Assembly: GCF_002865645.1 (NCBI RefSeq)
Contig: NW_020194667.1
Coordinates: 1,945,762 to 2,009,761 of the forward strand
Reading direction: 5' to 3'
From: Hyaloscypha bicolor E
Lineage: Eukaryota; Ascomycota; Leotiomycetes; Helotiales; Hyaloscyphaceae
DNA length: 64,000 nucleotides
Shown here: positions 25,331-38,489 of the stretch, piece after piece
How the letters are laid out: every line of letters begins with the position of its first letter
Numbering within the stretch: position 1 is the stretch's first letter
The notes under the pieces: model-generated
What the model saw: the letters and a program-made list of their open reading frames with translations, nothing else
What the model was told of the DNA's origin: nothing
The model's database searches: none
Translations under genes and position numbers: made by a program

Positions 25331-25679
25331 GGCCTAAGTGATGGAGTTATTCACGAAGTTCGGAGGCGGAAGCGAGACAATGAGAAGATGAATCCTGTTG
25401 TCAGAGCAAACACGAAAAGGGTAACGAATGATACGATGGCAGCGAGCGGGGACCTAGATCATTGGCTCTCCTCAGCTGGGCTAAAAGGAAACAGTTGAAT
25501 ACAATAGAGCCGGTAGTATTGTACATTTCATGGGATGGTGATATCTATAAAATATTGGCAGGCGCGGGGCGAGATCGTCCTGCCATTCAAGAAAGAACAC
25601 GTGCGTGCTCTTGGAAGATCTAGTTGACCTCAGCTTTGCCTTAGAGCTCCATCCTTCTCCTGTCACCACCGTAGAACTA

Positions 25680-26008
25680 TATTGAAAAGTGATCGATTTA
25701 TTGATGGAAAATCGATATATTGGAGGTTGACAATCTGTAGAATGACTAGATACAGGAGAGTGAAGAGTAAAAAAAAGGAGAGGAAGGAATCTAAAGTACA
25801 GTTCTTATATACCCACTAGTGGGTGGCGATTTCCTCTAGTATATTATAAATCAGATGACTCATATATATTAGTGAGCGTTCCCTGAGCTTCCATAGTGAG
25901 CTATTCCATAGGCTTCCATAGTAAACCATTATAAATGAGAGTGGCGAAGCTAATATTAGTAGTTGAACCTGGTACTGGAAGGACTAGTAAGCTAGTACCA
26001 ATTCAACA
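25680..26008 (-). repeat. Solo LTR of the Copia family found at 55.4 kb
   Basis: A 329-bp segment whose left part (GTTGACAATCTGTAGAATGA) is the reverse complement of the 3' end of the Copia LTRs at 55,425 and 60,219. Its right end (ATTCAACA) corresponds to the LTR start TGTTGAAC. Flanking 5-bp duplications AACTA lie at 25675-25679 and 26009-26013. No internal element sequence is present, so it is a solo LTR formed by LTR-LTR recombination. The middle has diverged from the full-length element. Confidence 0.85.
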
Positions 26009-26013
26009 AACTA

Positions 26014-27293
26014 TATCTCAAAGTGAATAAAAGGACCAAGTCAAATAGTGTCTTTGCTCGAACATGCCCTGAGGTTTTAGGCACGCGAAAGCCCCGGATG
26101 CTCAGACAACATCTGCATTCTGAGCCTATATCCTGCGCAATCTCAAGCCGACCCCCTTGAGTCTGACTTGGGGTGCAGAGCCCGAGTGCGGAAACTTGAG
26201 ATTGGTCACTCTGTTTTCTGAGCCGGTTAAGTTTTGCGCTTTGGTATAGTGCCAGGGGGCGTGAACTATCCTAGTAAATAGGATTCTCTAGAATAGATAT
26301 CTTTCGAATCCTGGGAAGCGTAAGTGCGCTTGCACGCGTCCGTCTTCGTAGAAAATTCTTTAGGTGTTTCCAGCAAACACTTCACTACCACTTATCCCTT
26401 TAATAAAGGTTACTCTGAATACTTATTGGGCGAACTTTTGAAATAGATCTTCTAAGCAGCTGAAGACTATCAGACTCTTGGCGATTTCCCATTGGCGATA
26501 GAGAGTTCAAGCCCTAGCAGAGTCCTAGAAGTCAAAGAAGAGTGACGTATTTACTGGTTGCATAGGTATCCTAATTGGGCCTTTGCAACTTTTTCAAATA
26601 GATGCCAGCCCCCCAGCCATTGTTTGCTGCTTCGCAGAAGTTTTTGCATTTCATTAGAATTTTTGTAAGCTAGTCAATATCAGGTTTCGCTAGAATCGCG
26701 GGGTCTAATGTCTCAAGGTCTAATTAGCCGGTTCCCCTCTCCTATCTCGCATCGCTAAAGTGACCCAAGAAGGTGGACTGACAATTAGTTGCACGTGTTA
26801 TAATAAAGAATTCCAATTCGCTTTAAAAGAACAAACTTTCCTTATCTATGGCCTTTTGTAATAAGGAGGGATCTATTCGCTGAATTTTCTGCGCTATAAT
26901 ATCTTAGTAGTAGTATATACCTTGTAAGAAGACTGTGAATGCCTAACCCTGTAAGTAATAAGACAGATTTTATAGCGAATAGAGCAGAAAGTAACTAAAA
27001 TACCTTTCTAAATATTTATTTTGACCACATTTCTATACGGGCCATCAAGCACGTTGTTCGTCTTTAAGTCTCTATTGATGGACTTTTCAAATGAATACCT
27101 CCTTCCGACGGAAAAATAGGAGAACCCCCACATGGTACTTGTTGCACCTTCCGTCGTGCTAGTAAGCTGGGTTATAATTCTATCATTATAAATAAGAGAC
27201 CAGCTTTGGGTTTGCTCCAGATTCTATTTGATATTAAATATCCATTATAAATCCATCGACCATTCAAAATCTCTTTAAACGATATCTATCAAA
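26014..27293. other. Non-coding flank and promoter region of the secreted-peptide gene
   Basis: No recognisable gene. Composition is intermediate. The last 150 bp before the ATG at 27294 include a TATA-like stretch and an A/T-rich leader ending ATCAAAATG. Confidence 0.4.
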
Positions 27294-27966
27294 ATGCAAT
27301 TCAACGTCGCAGCCTGCCTCATCTTGCCAATGGTCATGTCCACGGCAATTGCAATCCCCGTTTCTGGCGAAAGCCTTCCCCTTAAGGCTGGAACTTCGGC
27401 TGCCGTCGATGACTTGGCGGCCTGGCAAGCCATTGTAGATGAGTACTATTCTGGTGGTAAGTATTTCCCGCCAGATTAAACAAGACGTGGCATTTCTTTG
27501 ATGTATTCCTTTTGACCTTGTTTTGGGCGTTTTCGAATCACAATTTCTAATAAGTCGTAGATTCATCCGTTGAAAATAGAGGACTTGAGAAGAGATCAAA
27601 TGTGCCAGGCATGCATTGCGGCTTTGCACGATTCCTACGTATGTACCAATTCGAGCGGAGGCTTAGGTGGGATTGGATTCAATTCTGATTTCGTTACCAG
27701 GATGCGCCGGAACCCAGGGTTCCATCATCGTTAGCTGTGGCTTTGCAGCTGCTGCTTTTGGCTCAGGCAAGTATAGAAACCCTACTATTCTACATAATTA
27801 ATTAATAACCTAATGCAGACATAAAAGAAGATGCGAAATGCGCTGCTGCTATTGAAGTCGAAGTTGTCAACCCGGTAGGTCCCTTTTGATTAGACATAGT
27901 CAAGTTTACATTTCTGATAGGAGATAGAGCTCGGATTGCAAGCTGTGCATCTATGGCCACCTTTGA
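27294..27966 (+). CDS. Secreted six-cysteine peptide with Kex2 site (133 aa, 5 exons)
   Basis: Proposed exons: 27294-27456, 27561-27638, 27701-27766, 27819-27874 and 27928-27966. They are in phase throughout and encode 133 aa. Residues 1-20 form a signal peptide (MQFNVAACLILPMVMSTAIA). A pro-region ends in LEKR at 63-66, a classic Kex2 cleavage site. The mature peptide of 67 residues has cysteines at 74, 82, 93, 110, 125 and 128 (CGF-x4-RC, SCGF, KC, NPSSDCKLC), enough for three disulfides. The pattern resembles small secreted fungal proteins with a C...C...CG...C...NP..CxxC layout, including fungal calcium-binding-type proteins; this is resemblance only. Intron 3 would be GC-AG (GCAAGT donor). 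For intron 4, acceptors at 27920 or 27927 give different C-termini; the second keeps the CxxC. The gene sits beside a 4.8-kb RIP-type AT-rich block, a typical effector setting. Confidence 0.65.
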
Positions 27967-28209
27967 GTAATATGCGGCCTTTGTAATATCGCAATGCTTT
28001 TATTTATCGAGAGCGAAGTTCGTGCTATTAGGAGATATTTTGAGAGGTTGCCTTTGCTTGTTCCTTTGTACGATCCGACTACTTGATTCAACATCAGTAG
28101 TCTTGATATATTTCAATATTCAATTTGAACAATTTGAACTTCACAATTACGGGTTTATTAGGCTATACGCTATTAAATATTCTCTTTCTCCTCCCAATTA
28201 CTTGTATTT

Positions 28210-31200
28210 ATAGGGTCATATTCCCTTAATACATATAACTTCTATATTCTAATTTTTATAAAAGCTTCTTATATCTAATATTTATTATATACTATATTAT
28301 TTTAAAGTCTACTTTATAAACCTCGAGTTCTTTTAAAGAATTTTTCGAAAATAAAAAGCAAATTAAATTATATATATTAAAATAATAAAGAATAATTTAT
28401 TTTTTAGAAACCCAAAATTTTAATTTAATAATAATTATAAACTATTAGTAAATTAACTTTTATTATTATCTTATAAGTATTATAAATTAAAGGCAATTCT
28501 TATTAAAGCTTATTTTATTATTAAAAAAATACAAATTCAAGAATTTATTTTAATTAAATAAAATTAAAAGTTTATTAAAAGTAATATAGCTATTTTTATT
28601 ATTTTTATTAATAAAGAATTTCATATATTTTTATTAGAAATTATTTAATATAATACTTTATTTAAAGTATTATATATATAAACTTTTTAAATATTTATTA
28701 TATATATAAGAAAACGCGTGAAAAGATTTAAAAGAAAATTATTTATATAATAATTAAATTAATAAATCGAGCTTAAAATATTATAATAAAGAAACTTTTT
28801 AATTCATTAAAATACAAAATTAATTAACTTACTAGTTTTTATTTATTTATTATATATAATACTTAAATAATCTTAAACTTTATAATATATTACTTAAAAT
28901 ATTATTTATATTTTTATTATTTTTATTAATAAAATTATTACTTTTATAAAACTATTAAATATTAGAATTAAAAAATATATAAATAGAATCTTTAATTTTT
29001 TATTAAGTTAATAATATTTGAGCTTATATAAAATATAATTATATTAAATAAGTAACTAAATATAAAATAAAAAAGATTATTCTAGAAAATTAAAGTAACT
29101 AGATTTACTAATTATAAATAAAATAAAATTATTAAAGCAAATAAAGAATTAGTAATTATTTATATTAAAATATATTTATATAAAAAGAAAAAAAGTAATT
29201 AATATAAAAAGAAGAAAATAAGAAAATAAGTAAATTTAATTAATATAAATTATTAAATTAATAGCTAATTATAACTTTTTAATAATTATAATATAAAAAA
29301 AACTTAAGAGCTTAAAATATATATTAGTAAATAATAAAAACATTAGACTTTATAGCTTATTTTATAAGAAATATTTATAATATTTAAATATTTAATAAGG
29401 TATTATTTTTCGAATTATATTTCGGTTATAATAAAATTTCTATTAAATAATTAGTTAAATCTTTAAAATATAAGTATTATTTCTTTTTTTAATTTTTTTA
29501 ATTTAGGAAATTAGTAAAGTTTTATTAGCTTTATAGACTAATTCTTTTATTTATTTATTAAATAATTTAATACTTCTATAATAAAGAAAATTAATATTAT
29601 TATAATATTATAGTTTTTAATAATTAAAATATTAAATGAATCTAAAAAACTTAATTATAATTATTTGAAATTATATATAAATTCAAATAAATAAATAAGC
29701 TATTTATTAGTACTCGATTTTATTATAAAATAATATATTATTTTATTAATTTAATAATAACTAGAATTAAAAGTAATAAATATTAATATTAAAATAATAT
29801 TTTTATTTTTATTTAAAGCTAAAAGTAATTTGTATTTTATTTTATAAATAGCTTAAAGTTTATATTAAAAGTTATAATTATTATATATTAGTTATAAAAA
29901 TAAAATATTAAAAAAGTATTAATATATTAATATATTAAAAGTTAATAATATATAAAATTACTAGATATAATAAAATAAAGTTTAAAAAATAAAAAATAAA
30001 AAATAAAGATTTTTATTTCTATTATTTATTAGTAATATTAATAATATTAAGCCTGCTTTTTTTAATATATTATAAATTAATTATAATAATAAATAAATTA
30101 TAATAATAAATAAATTATAATAATAAATAAATTATAATAATAAATAAATCATAATAATAAATAAATTATAATAATAAATTAATTTAATATAAAATATTAT
30201 TAATAAAAGTACTTAATATTAAAAATACTTGAAATTTAAATTAGTTATATTTTTTAAAAATAAAAATAAAAATAAAAATTATTTTATTTTACTATTAAAA
30301 TAAAATTATATTATTCTCTAATATATAATAATTAATATAATAAAATAAAGTTTAATAAATAGCTAAATATATTTCAAAATATTATTTTAATTACTTAAAA
30401 ACTTAATATATAATATTTATAAATTAATTTGATTTATATAATTTAGTATTATAATTTTTTTTAAAAATTTAAGTTTTAAAAAATAGAAATTATATTTGCT
30501 TTAGCTTATTATAAAATCATAATTACTTTTATTAAAAAATTCCTTATTCTTTAATTAATTAAATAGCTTATTAAATTTAAAAATAATAAGAATAATTAGC
30601 TTTATATTTATATTAATAAAATAAGCAAATTGTTTTTATTATATAAAAAAAATTAGTAGATCTAAATATTATAAAAGTAAGCTTTATTATTTTAAGTTAT
30701 TTATTTTATTATAAAATAAATATATTAGAAGCATAAAACTTTTTTCTATAACTTATATTTTATATTTTTGAATACTTTATTTAATTTCTTATATATTCTA
30801 ATATTTTATCTAAATTATTTAAGTAATTTAATAAAACAAGATTTATAAATATATTAAATAGCTTTTATTTTCTAATATTACTTTTAATATTTCAAGATTT
30901 TTTATATTTAAAATACTTTTATTAAATATTTAAAGCTTATTATTATAAACTTAATAAATAATAAATAAAAATTAAAGTAAATATATTAGCTAGCTTTAAA
31001 AAAATATAAAGTATAAAAGAACTAAGAAATATATAATATTTAAGCTTTCTTTCTGAATTATATAATTATAAGTAAAACTAGTTTTAAAACCTAATTTCTC
31101 TAAAAGAAAAATATAAAAGCTTTTTAAGAAGAAACTATAACTTTATTATTTATTAATTTCTTAATAATTATATCTTTAAAATAAAAGTATTATAGTTTAA

Positions 31201-32990
31201 ATTAATTATAAATAATTATATTTTAAGTTTTATAAAAGTCTTATATTTTAATTAAGTTTTAAAATTATAATTAATATTAAATAAAAAATCCATTTCTTTT
31301 TAAATTAATAAAAGCTTAATACTTCTTTAATTTTATAACTTTAATAGGCTATAATTAATTTAAAATATTTAGCTTATAATAAATATAAAGTTATAAGTAA
31401 AATAGTAATTTTAATATTTGTAATTTAAAAAAAATTAAGAAAAATAAGACTCTTATAAATTATTTTTAAAATAAAATAAAATAAAATAATTTTCTTAAAT
31501 AACTTTATTATTATTTATTTAAATTATAATAATAAAGCCTTAAATTAATTATATAATTATAAACTTTAATTTTATAAAAGCTTTTATTATTTAAATAATA
31601 TTTAGTATTATAATTAAATAATTATAAAATCGTAATTTTATTTTAAATATAGTTTTTATATTCTTATTAAAAATTAATTTTAAAGCTAGTTTTACTTATA
31701 GCTATAATTATAGTTAAATACTTATTAGCTAAAAGCTTTTTACTTTATAATATTATTATTACTTTTATAAAAGCTTGCTTTAATAATATTTTAAAAAATA
31801 AAATAGTTTTTCGAGGTTATATTATTATAATTTGAAATAATTTATAAAAAAGAAAACTAATATAAAATTAGAGACTTATATAATTTAAACTAGTTTTTAT
31901 TCGAATTATTAAAAATAAAACATTTTAATAACTTTATTAAAATAAATTATATAAAGTAATTATATTAAAAAACTAAAAGATATAAATAATAATATCTGAA
32001 ATAAAAAATATTTAATTAATTAAATTAAATATAAATATAAGAATAGAATTAATATGAAATAAAAATACTAATATTTGAAAAAAAAAATATATTAATATTT
32101 AATATAAAAAAATAATATCGAGTAATTTTTATTATATCTTATTAATTAAATATATAGTTTATAAAAGAAAATTTATATTATTTAACTCGCCTAATATAAT
32201 ATAAATAATTCAAATATATTAGAGTAAAGTCTAATTTCGAGAGAAATATTAAAAACAAATTGGGAATTACTAAATAAGTTATAATATATTTAATATTAAT
32301 AAAGCCCTTAATAGCTTTCTATAAATAAAGCTTTTAATAATAATTAAAAGTTAGTTCTATAATTATTAATTAATACCTTTAATATATATAATAAGAAAAG
32401 GCAATAATTATAAAATATATATTTTATAAGAAATATAAGTTTATTAATATATATTATTTTTTTAAAATTTTAAAATTATTTAATTTAAATAAAAATAAAA
32501 ATTATATATTAGAAATTAATATAAACGAAAAATTAATATAAATAGCTAAATAATATAAATTAAAAGTTAGTACTAATTAAGAATTAATATAAATAATAAT
32601 TGCGAGATTTATTAATAATAAGAAATTATATATATTTAAATAATTAGAGGTCTTTTAAATAAATCTAGATTATTATAAAATTGTAAGGGTTTTATATTAT
32701 TTATTATTTCAATAATAATAATTATTACCTAATATTTATATTAAGTAAGATATGTAAAAGTTACGAAATTAAATTAAGATTATATAAATATTTAAATATT
32801 TAAATACTTACTAAATTCGAATTATATAAATAAGTTACTGATATAAAAATATATTAATACCAGAAAAACATTAGTATAAAAATAATTAATATAAAAGTTA
32901 AGTTAGTACTAAAATATTATTAATATAAATAATTTACTAGTATTATAAAAATAATTATATTAGAAAATAATTAGTATAAATGCATAATTA
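28210..32990. other. AT-rich RIP-type block
   Basis: About 4.8 kb of extreme AT content with very few CpA or TpG dinucleotides and dominant TpA: fully degraded repeat DNA. No protein family, LTR pair or TIR could be recognised. A 17-bp tandem array (unit AATAATAAATAAATTAT) lies at about 30,065-30,180. Mitochondrial origin is unlikely: no rRNA, tRNA or respiratory-gene fragments were seen. Confidence 0.75.
30065..30180. repeat. 17-bp AT tandem array
   Basis: About six near-identical copies of a 17-bp unit (AATAATAAATAAATTAT), one with a T-to-C variant, within the AT-rich block. Confidence 0.75.
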
Positions 32991-34387
32991 GTAAAAAGAA
33001 ATAACTAGTGCTTATTTCTTAGTAATTCCTCTCAATAATTACTCTCTTGAAGCTATACTTCTTGGCCATTGCTTAATTGCATAAATCGCGAGAATATTGG
33101 GCTATAGCCAGGCCCGAGGGCAATCTATAGCTAAGTAGCTCGTTCATGCACGAGACCCCTTTAAACACGAGGTATGGGCCACTCCGGTATCTCTATTAGT
33201 GTATATAATCAAGAAAATAGTATTATTAGGGGGGTAAATACCGACGAAAGAGTCCTGGTCTAAGGCATAGCGTAATTATATTAATGCCCGCATTGCGTAA
33301 GTTACCCAAGGAAGGAACGCAATAGCAGAATCAAAGCCGCGATCTTGAGGATATCGAATATATCACTCTCCCTTTATTTTCTCCCTCCCCCGAAGGCCTA
33401 TTCTAGCATTATCTTCTTTAGTCTTTACTTATAACTAGTCTCTACTTCCTTGGTTTTACCTGGTGATCTTTACATATCTCATTTTGGCGATATTAAAAGA
33501 CACATAGTGCATGCTTTGAGAGATATCGAAAAAGGCAAAGAGATTACGAAACTATAGCAATTGGCTCCTCAAGAGGAAGGGCTAAAAAAAAAGCTGAAAC
33601 CCCGCCCGTTTACCGGAGGCCACATAATCGATTAGGGAAATGTTTCCTTTTGTTCCTGTAACCAGCTTTAACGAGACACACTAGACGGAGAAAATGCTCC
33701 GTATATGTGTGTAACATGAACAAGCGCGAAGAGCATTCCGCAAAGTTTGGCATCCCGCGTCATTTTGCAGGTCGTGTGAGCGAAGCCAACTTCGTCTGGT
33801 TGGACAGCGCTCCCCCATAACGCTAAGTAATCAAGCCCCGATATCTGCCAACCTCGCTACCCTTCTCCTTCGACACCACCGCATGTTTATTGTTCTCTGC
33901 CAGCCGCATCCTCATCCTTTCAACCGCCTAGCTAGATTGGTATTCTCTAAGTCTTTCATAACTTACCAACATAGACAGGCCAGACTTCTGTCTTTCCGAA
34001 ACAACTACAAGCGTTCTGCTCGCGGGCAGCTTTGTAAGAAACCCTCGAAATTTGCAGTACCTATTTCTAACATCGGGCAGCGCCCAGATCTTCCCACCTC
34101 CTAGCTGGATTAGTATTGAGCTATTCTCTTGGCCTTTCATACCGACATATAGTATTGGATGTGGTCTTTGTAAGTTCTTAACCTCCTCTCCCGCTCTTAA
34201 TTTGTGACCTTTCGTTAGATTTCCTATATAATATATCTGCATCGGTATTACTCCTCCAAGTATTGACGAAAACTGCAGACATGTAGTCAATCGCGCGGCT
34301 TCGAGTTTGCCGTTCTGAGCTACCGCCCTGACTTTGTCAGTCGTTTCGCAGCGAAATATCAGCATCATACCTATCACATAGTGCACC
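32991..34387. other. Ordinary-composition stretch without a recognised gene
   Basis: No recognisable coding region. An imperfect internal duplication is visible: CTAGCTAGATTGGTATT...TCTTTCATAACTTACCAACATA near 33,928 resembles CTAGCTGGATTAGTATT...CCTTTCATACCGACATA near 34,100. The last 200 bp should contain the promoter of the HET fragment. Confidence 0.4.
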
Positions 34388-34774
34388 ATGAGACTTCTCA
34401 ATACTGCAACTTTGGAGTTTGAGGAGTTGTTTGGAGATAAAGCATTAAAATATGCCATCCTCTCGCATAGATGGGAGACTGGAGAAGTTGCATTTGAGGA
34501 ATTCCAGTCTCCCAGAGCTCGCAAGAAGAAAGGCTCTGACTCGGATATAAACTTCGTTCGAGACCAATTTTTACCCCTTTTCTTAGATATTTTCACAATA
34601 AGAATTGTACAGGTACAGCTGATACGCACTGTCGCCATTGTTGCTAAGGCCCTGTTTCGCTCCGCATTCAGGATCATTGTAAATGAAGACAGCGGTGGCC
34701 CCATAAGATTTGACAAACTCAAAATTGTGGGATCCACACTCTATGATTACTATAACCTAACATCTATCGAATAA
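34388..34774 (+). pseudogene. HET-domain gene, truncated 5' fragment
   Basis: The start context is good (CACCATGAG). The first 40 residues, MRLLNTATLEFEELFGDKAL then KYAILSHRWETGEVAFEEF, match the N-terminus typical of short fungal HET proteins (MRLLNT..LE..EF.G..IP.YAILSHRW...EV.F.D). After about residue 50 the HET similarity stops: the expected IDTCCIDK motif and the rest of the domain are absent, and the frame ends after 128 codons. HET proteins act in heterokaryon incompatibility and cell death; this copy cannot make a complete domain. It is convergent with the NACHT-ankyrin gene, whose stop lies about 225 bp away. Confidence 0.75.
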
Positions 34775-35000
34775 ACGTATCATTAGCAACATTATTCTCA
34801 CTTTGAACAGGACTACGGGTAGACTCACAATTTCAAAAACTGAATCGCAAGGACTCCCGTAGCAGTGCTTCCACTAAGTCAAGGTCGGGAAATGAGACAC
34901 CCATTAGTAGTTGCCGGTAGAGGCAGTTGCAAAGATTTATAGAAATACAGCCAATGTGATTCGTACACCCAGCGAAATGGCGTGTCCTCTTCCCCATGAC

Positions 35001-37876
35001 CTAGTCTTCCTCCGTACTCATTTCGTCACCTTCGCGATCAAAACACGCTTCCATCCACTCATTCTCTTTCTTCAGTTCCTCCTCTTTTAACTGATCCATC
35101 TTTTCCATTCTTGCTATCAGTAACTGGGCTATTAGCTCATAATCTTGAACTTTTTCTGCTTGGATCATTTCTTCTTCCCCCTGAGTCTCGACTTTTGCCC
35201 CATTGTCTAGCATCAGCTTTATTATACTCAGATCCCCGCCCCGCACTGCAGAATCCAGTATTGAGTCATGCATGATGCACCCCTCTACATTAACATCCGC
35301 CCCGTTCATGAGTAGTAGTTTTGCAATATTCTCCCTTCTTCCCTCGCATGCTGCTTCTATCGGAAACCAACAGGAGCCGTCTTCGTTGACATCTGCACCT
35401 GCATCTAGCAATAATTTGACTGTAGTCTCGTTTCCTTTCCAACAAGCTGCCACCAAGGCTTTCGAAAAATCGTAACCGGAAGGAGTTGTCTCGACTAGTC
35501 GTTCAAGCACGGTTTCCAGGTTAAGGTCGGCTGCGTGGTAAAGGGCACAGTCTGCTTGGGAATTCCAAGTTTTCCGCCAGGATTCCGAAATCAGACACCG
35601 ACAAAGCAGATTTACAGGTGTATTTCCCATAGTTTCACAAGTACCGACGTGATGGGGCCAATATCGACTCGCATATAATTCAAGGGGATAGAGCCTTTCA
35701 AGATCCCAATGAGTAGGGGTATTATATTCACAGCGTTCCCTAACAAAGTCAATGTACAGCAAGCAGCTCTCAGCGATAAGCCGCTGAGAAGAGAATTTTT
35801 CGATCCGAAAGACTTCCGTTAGTCGCGGGCCCTTATGGTCGGATAATAGGTATTCTTGGATTGAAAAATGAGCAATTTTCACCACTTCACGGTTCAGCCA
35901 CTTCTCGTCGGGAGACGAGTAGGTAAGATGGTCTTCGTGATATGTGCGGACAAGACCAGATAAGAGTTGGAGAATGTCTGTAGGTGACTCCAATCGGTCA
36001 TCTCCATCAACTGCAGGGTCGCTATTGGGGTCGATGATCGAGGCTTCAGCAAGCTCTTTGACCGAGAGTGGTCGTTGGGAGAACATCAACCACCTGAGGG
36101 CAGACACCGCTCTAAAATGATCTTCCTCGCCGATATTGTCCAGAATGCGTTGGTAAGATTTCTCCAGAGTTTTCGGCAATGTCGCCAAAGCTTGCCGGAT
36201 CTCGTTACGGGTCTTGCACTTATTCAGCTTCTCTATCTGGCAGGAAACCCACTGAAAGCTAGGAAAAGTAAGTAAAGATATTCTTATTAGAACCAGCGGG
36301 TAATTCAAACCTGCCATTGGACCTTGATACCAACGATGTCTCGATATCTTCGATCTTCTGCGTCCAAGATCTCAACTTATTATCATTCGCCATTCGAGAC
36401 TTTACGTAAAGTCTAATGTCTTCGTCCACAGCAGAGCTTTGAATAGGTACGACACTTAGCTTTGTGAGTTTCGACAAAATCTTTTCAATATCCACTGCTG
36501 GTCGACTGGTTGCTATTATCTGCAGCTTCGGGATTGACCACTTCCCGACGTCTACCAAAATCTCATAAAGCTGGTCGCGCATGCCGCTGCTCGCTGGACA
36601 CTCATCAATAGCATCTAGTATAAGATAAAACTGAGCGGAGACCTGAACGACAGATCTAAAGACCAATATCAAGGCTTCTAATGGCGGTTCATCCTTTCTG
36701 TAACTTTCACGCAGCTTTCGAAGAGCATCGGGAACGTCGGGTGTCTGCGAGACAAGTTGGGCAATAATAGATCGCAAGAAATTGGTGGGTTTTTGCTTCT
36801 CGCTATCCGAGAAAGAGAAGTAGTAGTATGCAAGATAAGAACTTTGGGTCAAATCTGCTGAGCAATGAGCCTTCGTCTCCTCGATGATTGTCGAACTAAA
36901 CTGATCAGCCAAGAAGTCTATACTGAAGAGGAGTGGTACCAGAGCACGCTCTTCCCACACCCTGTACTTCCAGATAGCCACAAAACTGAACCAGGGTCAC
37001 ATAACCATTTCTTATAAGCGTCACCTTTGATGAACCAGTTCCCCGTCGTGCTTTCACGCATTTTCTGATTCATGGAATGGTCTGAAAGGGGGTTCGTGTT
37101 CGATAACCAACCAATAAGAGATTCTCGGGTCGCGTCTAAACTCCATATTAGCATCTAGTTGCTAGAAAAATCTGATCGTTGACTGACCTTTTTGAGCTTC
37201 TTCTTGTTCCATCTTCTGAGCCATAAAAGTTGTGTGAACTTCCTCCAAGGTAGCCTCAGCTCTACTAAAATACGCTCTGGCTTCTTCGCGTTGCTCTCTA
37301 GAACTTTTGGCCAAAGATTCCATCTGGTCCTCAGTATTTTGCACCAAAATCAAAATCTCCCCTGTCTTCCTCGAGAACTTCTTGATCTCTCTCATCATCG
37401 CGCTGCTTTCCGTTAACAATAATATGCGGCATGCAGAGACACCGACTCCTCTGAAATGCACTCGGGTCTACTCACTGCTGATCAACCTGCAAAATCACCT
37501 CAAATAAATCCCTCTCGTCCTTGAGTCGCTCTATACACCGCTTGAATTTGTCGTCAAAGTGGCTTCCTATAATATATTGCCGGACGAAATTCGTATTCTC
37601 CAAGTGCTCTCGGATGCATTGAAGGACTAGTTTGCATTCGCGTGCTGGCTGCTCGAGCGATTTCAGCAGAGCTGCACGAGACTCGTCGTGCTCGCTGTAT
37701 GTCAAGGAATATTCCAGTGATTCGTATACGCCTTTAAATCCACTTGCCAGCGAGAGCAAGCGATTCAGGTCGTGCTTGTTGTGGGCGGACGGACCAACTT
37801 TCTTTAACACTGTCTGCGTTATCTGGATAATGGCAATGATGCTTGCTGCTAGGCCCATAGCAGATAACGGTTCCAT
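35001..37876 (-). CDS. NACHT-ankyrin NLR-type protein (885 aa, 5 exons)
   Basis: Minus-strand exons: 37876-37476, 37405-37188, 37135-36940, 36895-36311 and 36258-35001. They are all in phase and give 885 codons. The N-terminus (MEPLSAMGLAASIIAIIQIT) is the hydrophobic start of the fungal STAND N-terminal domain, followed by a coiled-coil-like segment (about 140-200). The NTPase module has STGNWF...KGDAYKKWL, a P-loop GSTGCGKS at 262-269 continuing VLCSTIIEET across intron 3, a Walker B FYLILDAIDE at 361-370, and an ATSRP motif. Ankyrin repeats lie at about 735-835 (TTVKLLLDAGADVN, NIAKLLLMNGADVN, SIIKLMLDNGAKV), then an acidic tail. Such NLR-like proteins sense non-self and trigger incompatibility or cell death. 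No stop or frameshift was seen; it looks intact. Only about three to four ankyrin units remain, fewer than in many relatives. The exact acceptor of intron 1 is ambiguous by 3 nt. Confidence 0.88.
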
Positions 37877-38480
37877 GGCGTTAGGATGCGTTGGCTATAG
37901 ACAGAGACGAGGCTTAGGGTGATTTTGATAGCGAGATGGATTCGATATTCACGGATTGTGCTAAATGCCAGGAAGAGCCTTTTTTGGAGGAAGATTCAGT
38001 TCGAAATGGAAATAGCCATTGCTCAAATTAATATCGAAGGATTAGAGTAAAATAAATGGCGAAGGGTAGATCAGCTGGAAGCGCTAAAAAGATAGATGAG
38101 ACTCTAGCGAGGGCGGTTGTGCAGCCCTCACGGCCTGCCGAGGTCTCGACCTGTTTCGTTTTATTTTGTCTCGTCTCAGTCATTGGCACGGGTAAGACAA
38201 GACAAGCGCCACAAACCTCTTATTGGATTATTGTACGAGACCTACATGTTGTGCGTTGTGTGTGAGGCTATCTTTGGAATGCTTCCAGACCCCTCTATTC
38301 GTCGAATCATCGTTCATTTCTACCTTACCCCAAGAACTACCTGCGTCTTCTCACTAGCTTCCTCCCGAGTTTCAACGTCTTTCCCTTGCCCAAGATCCCC
38401 ACCGCATTGCCCCTCCTCTTCTCCGCTTCCAACCTCCACGCCTCTCTCTGCGCCCCCCGAAATCAGCAAAACGGCGCCAA
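37877..38480. other. Upstream region of the NLR-type gene, no gene recognised
   Basis: Short frames on both strands with no recognisable domain. The first few hundred bases should contain the NLR-type gene's promoter. From about 38,340 the DNA is C/T-rich on the plus strand. Confidence 0.4.
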
Positions 38481-38489
38481 GAGCTGCAA

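Noticed and set aside
28210..32990. AT-rich block as possible inserted mitochondrial DNA
   Set aside because: No rRNA, tRNA or respiratory-gene fragments; the CpA/TpG depletion fits RIP of nuclear repeats.
33928..34737. 269-codon minus frame opposite the HET fragment
   Set aside because: It is the antisense of the HET N-terminus and has no domain of its own.
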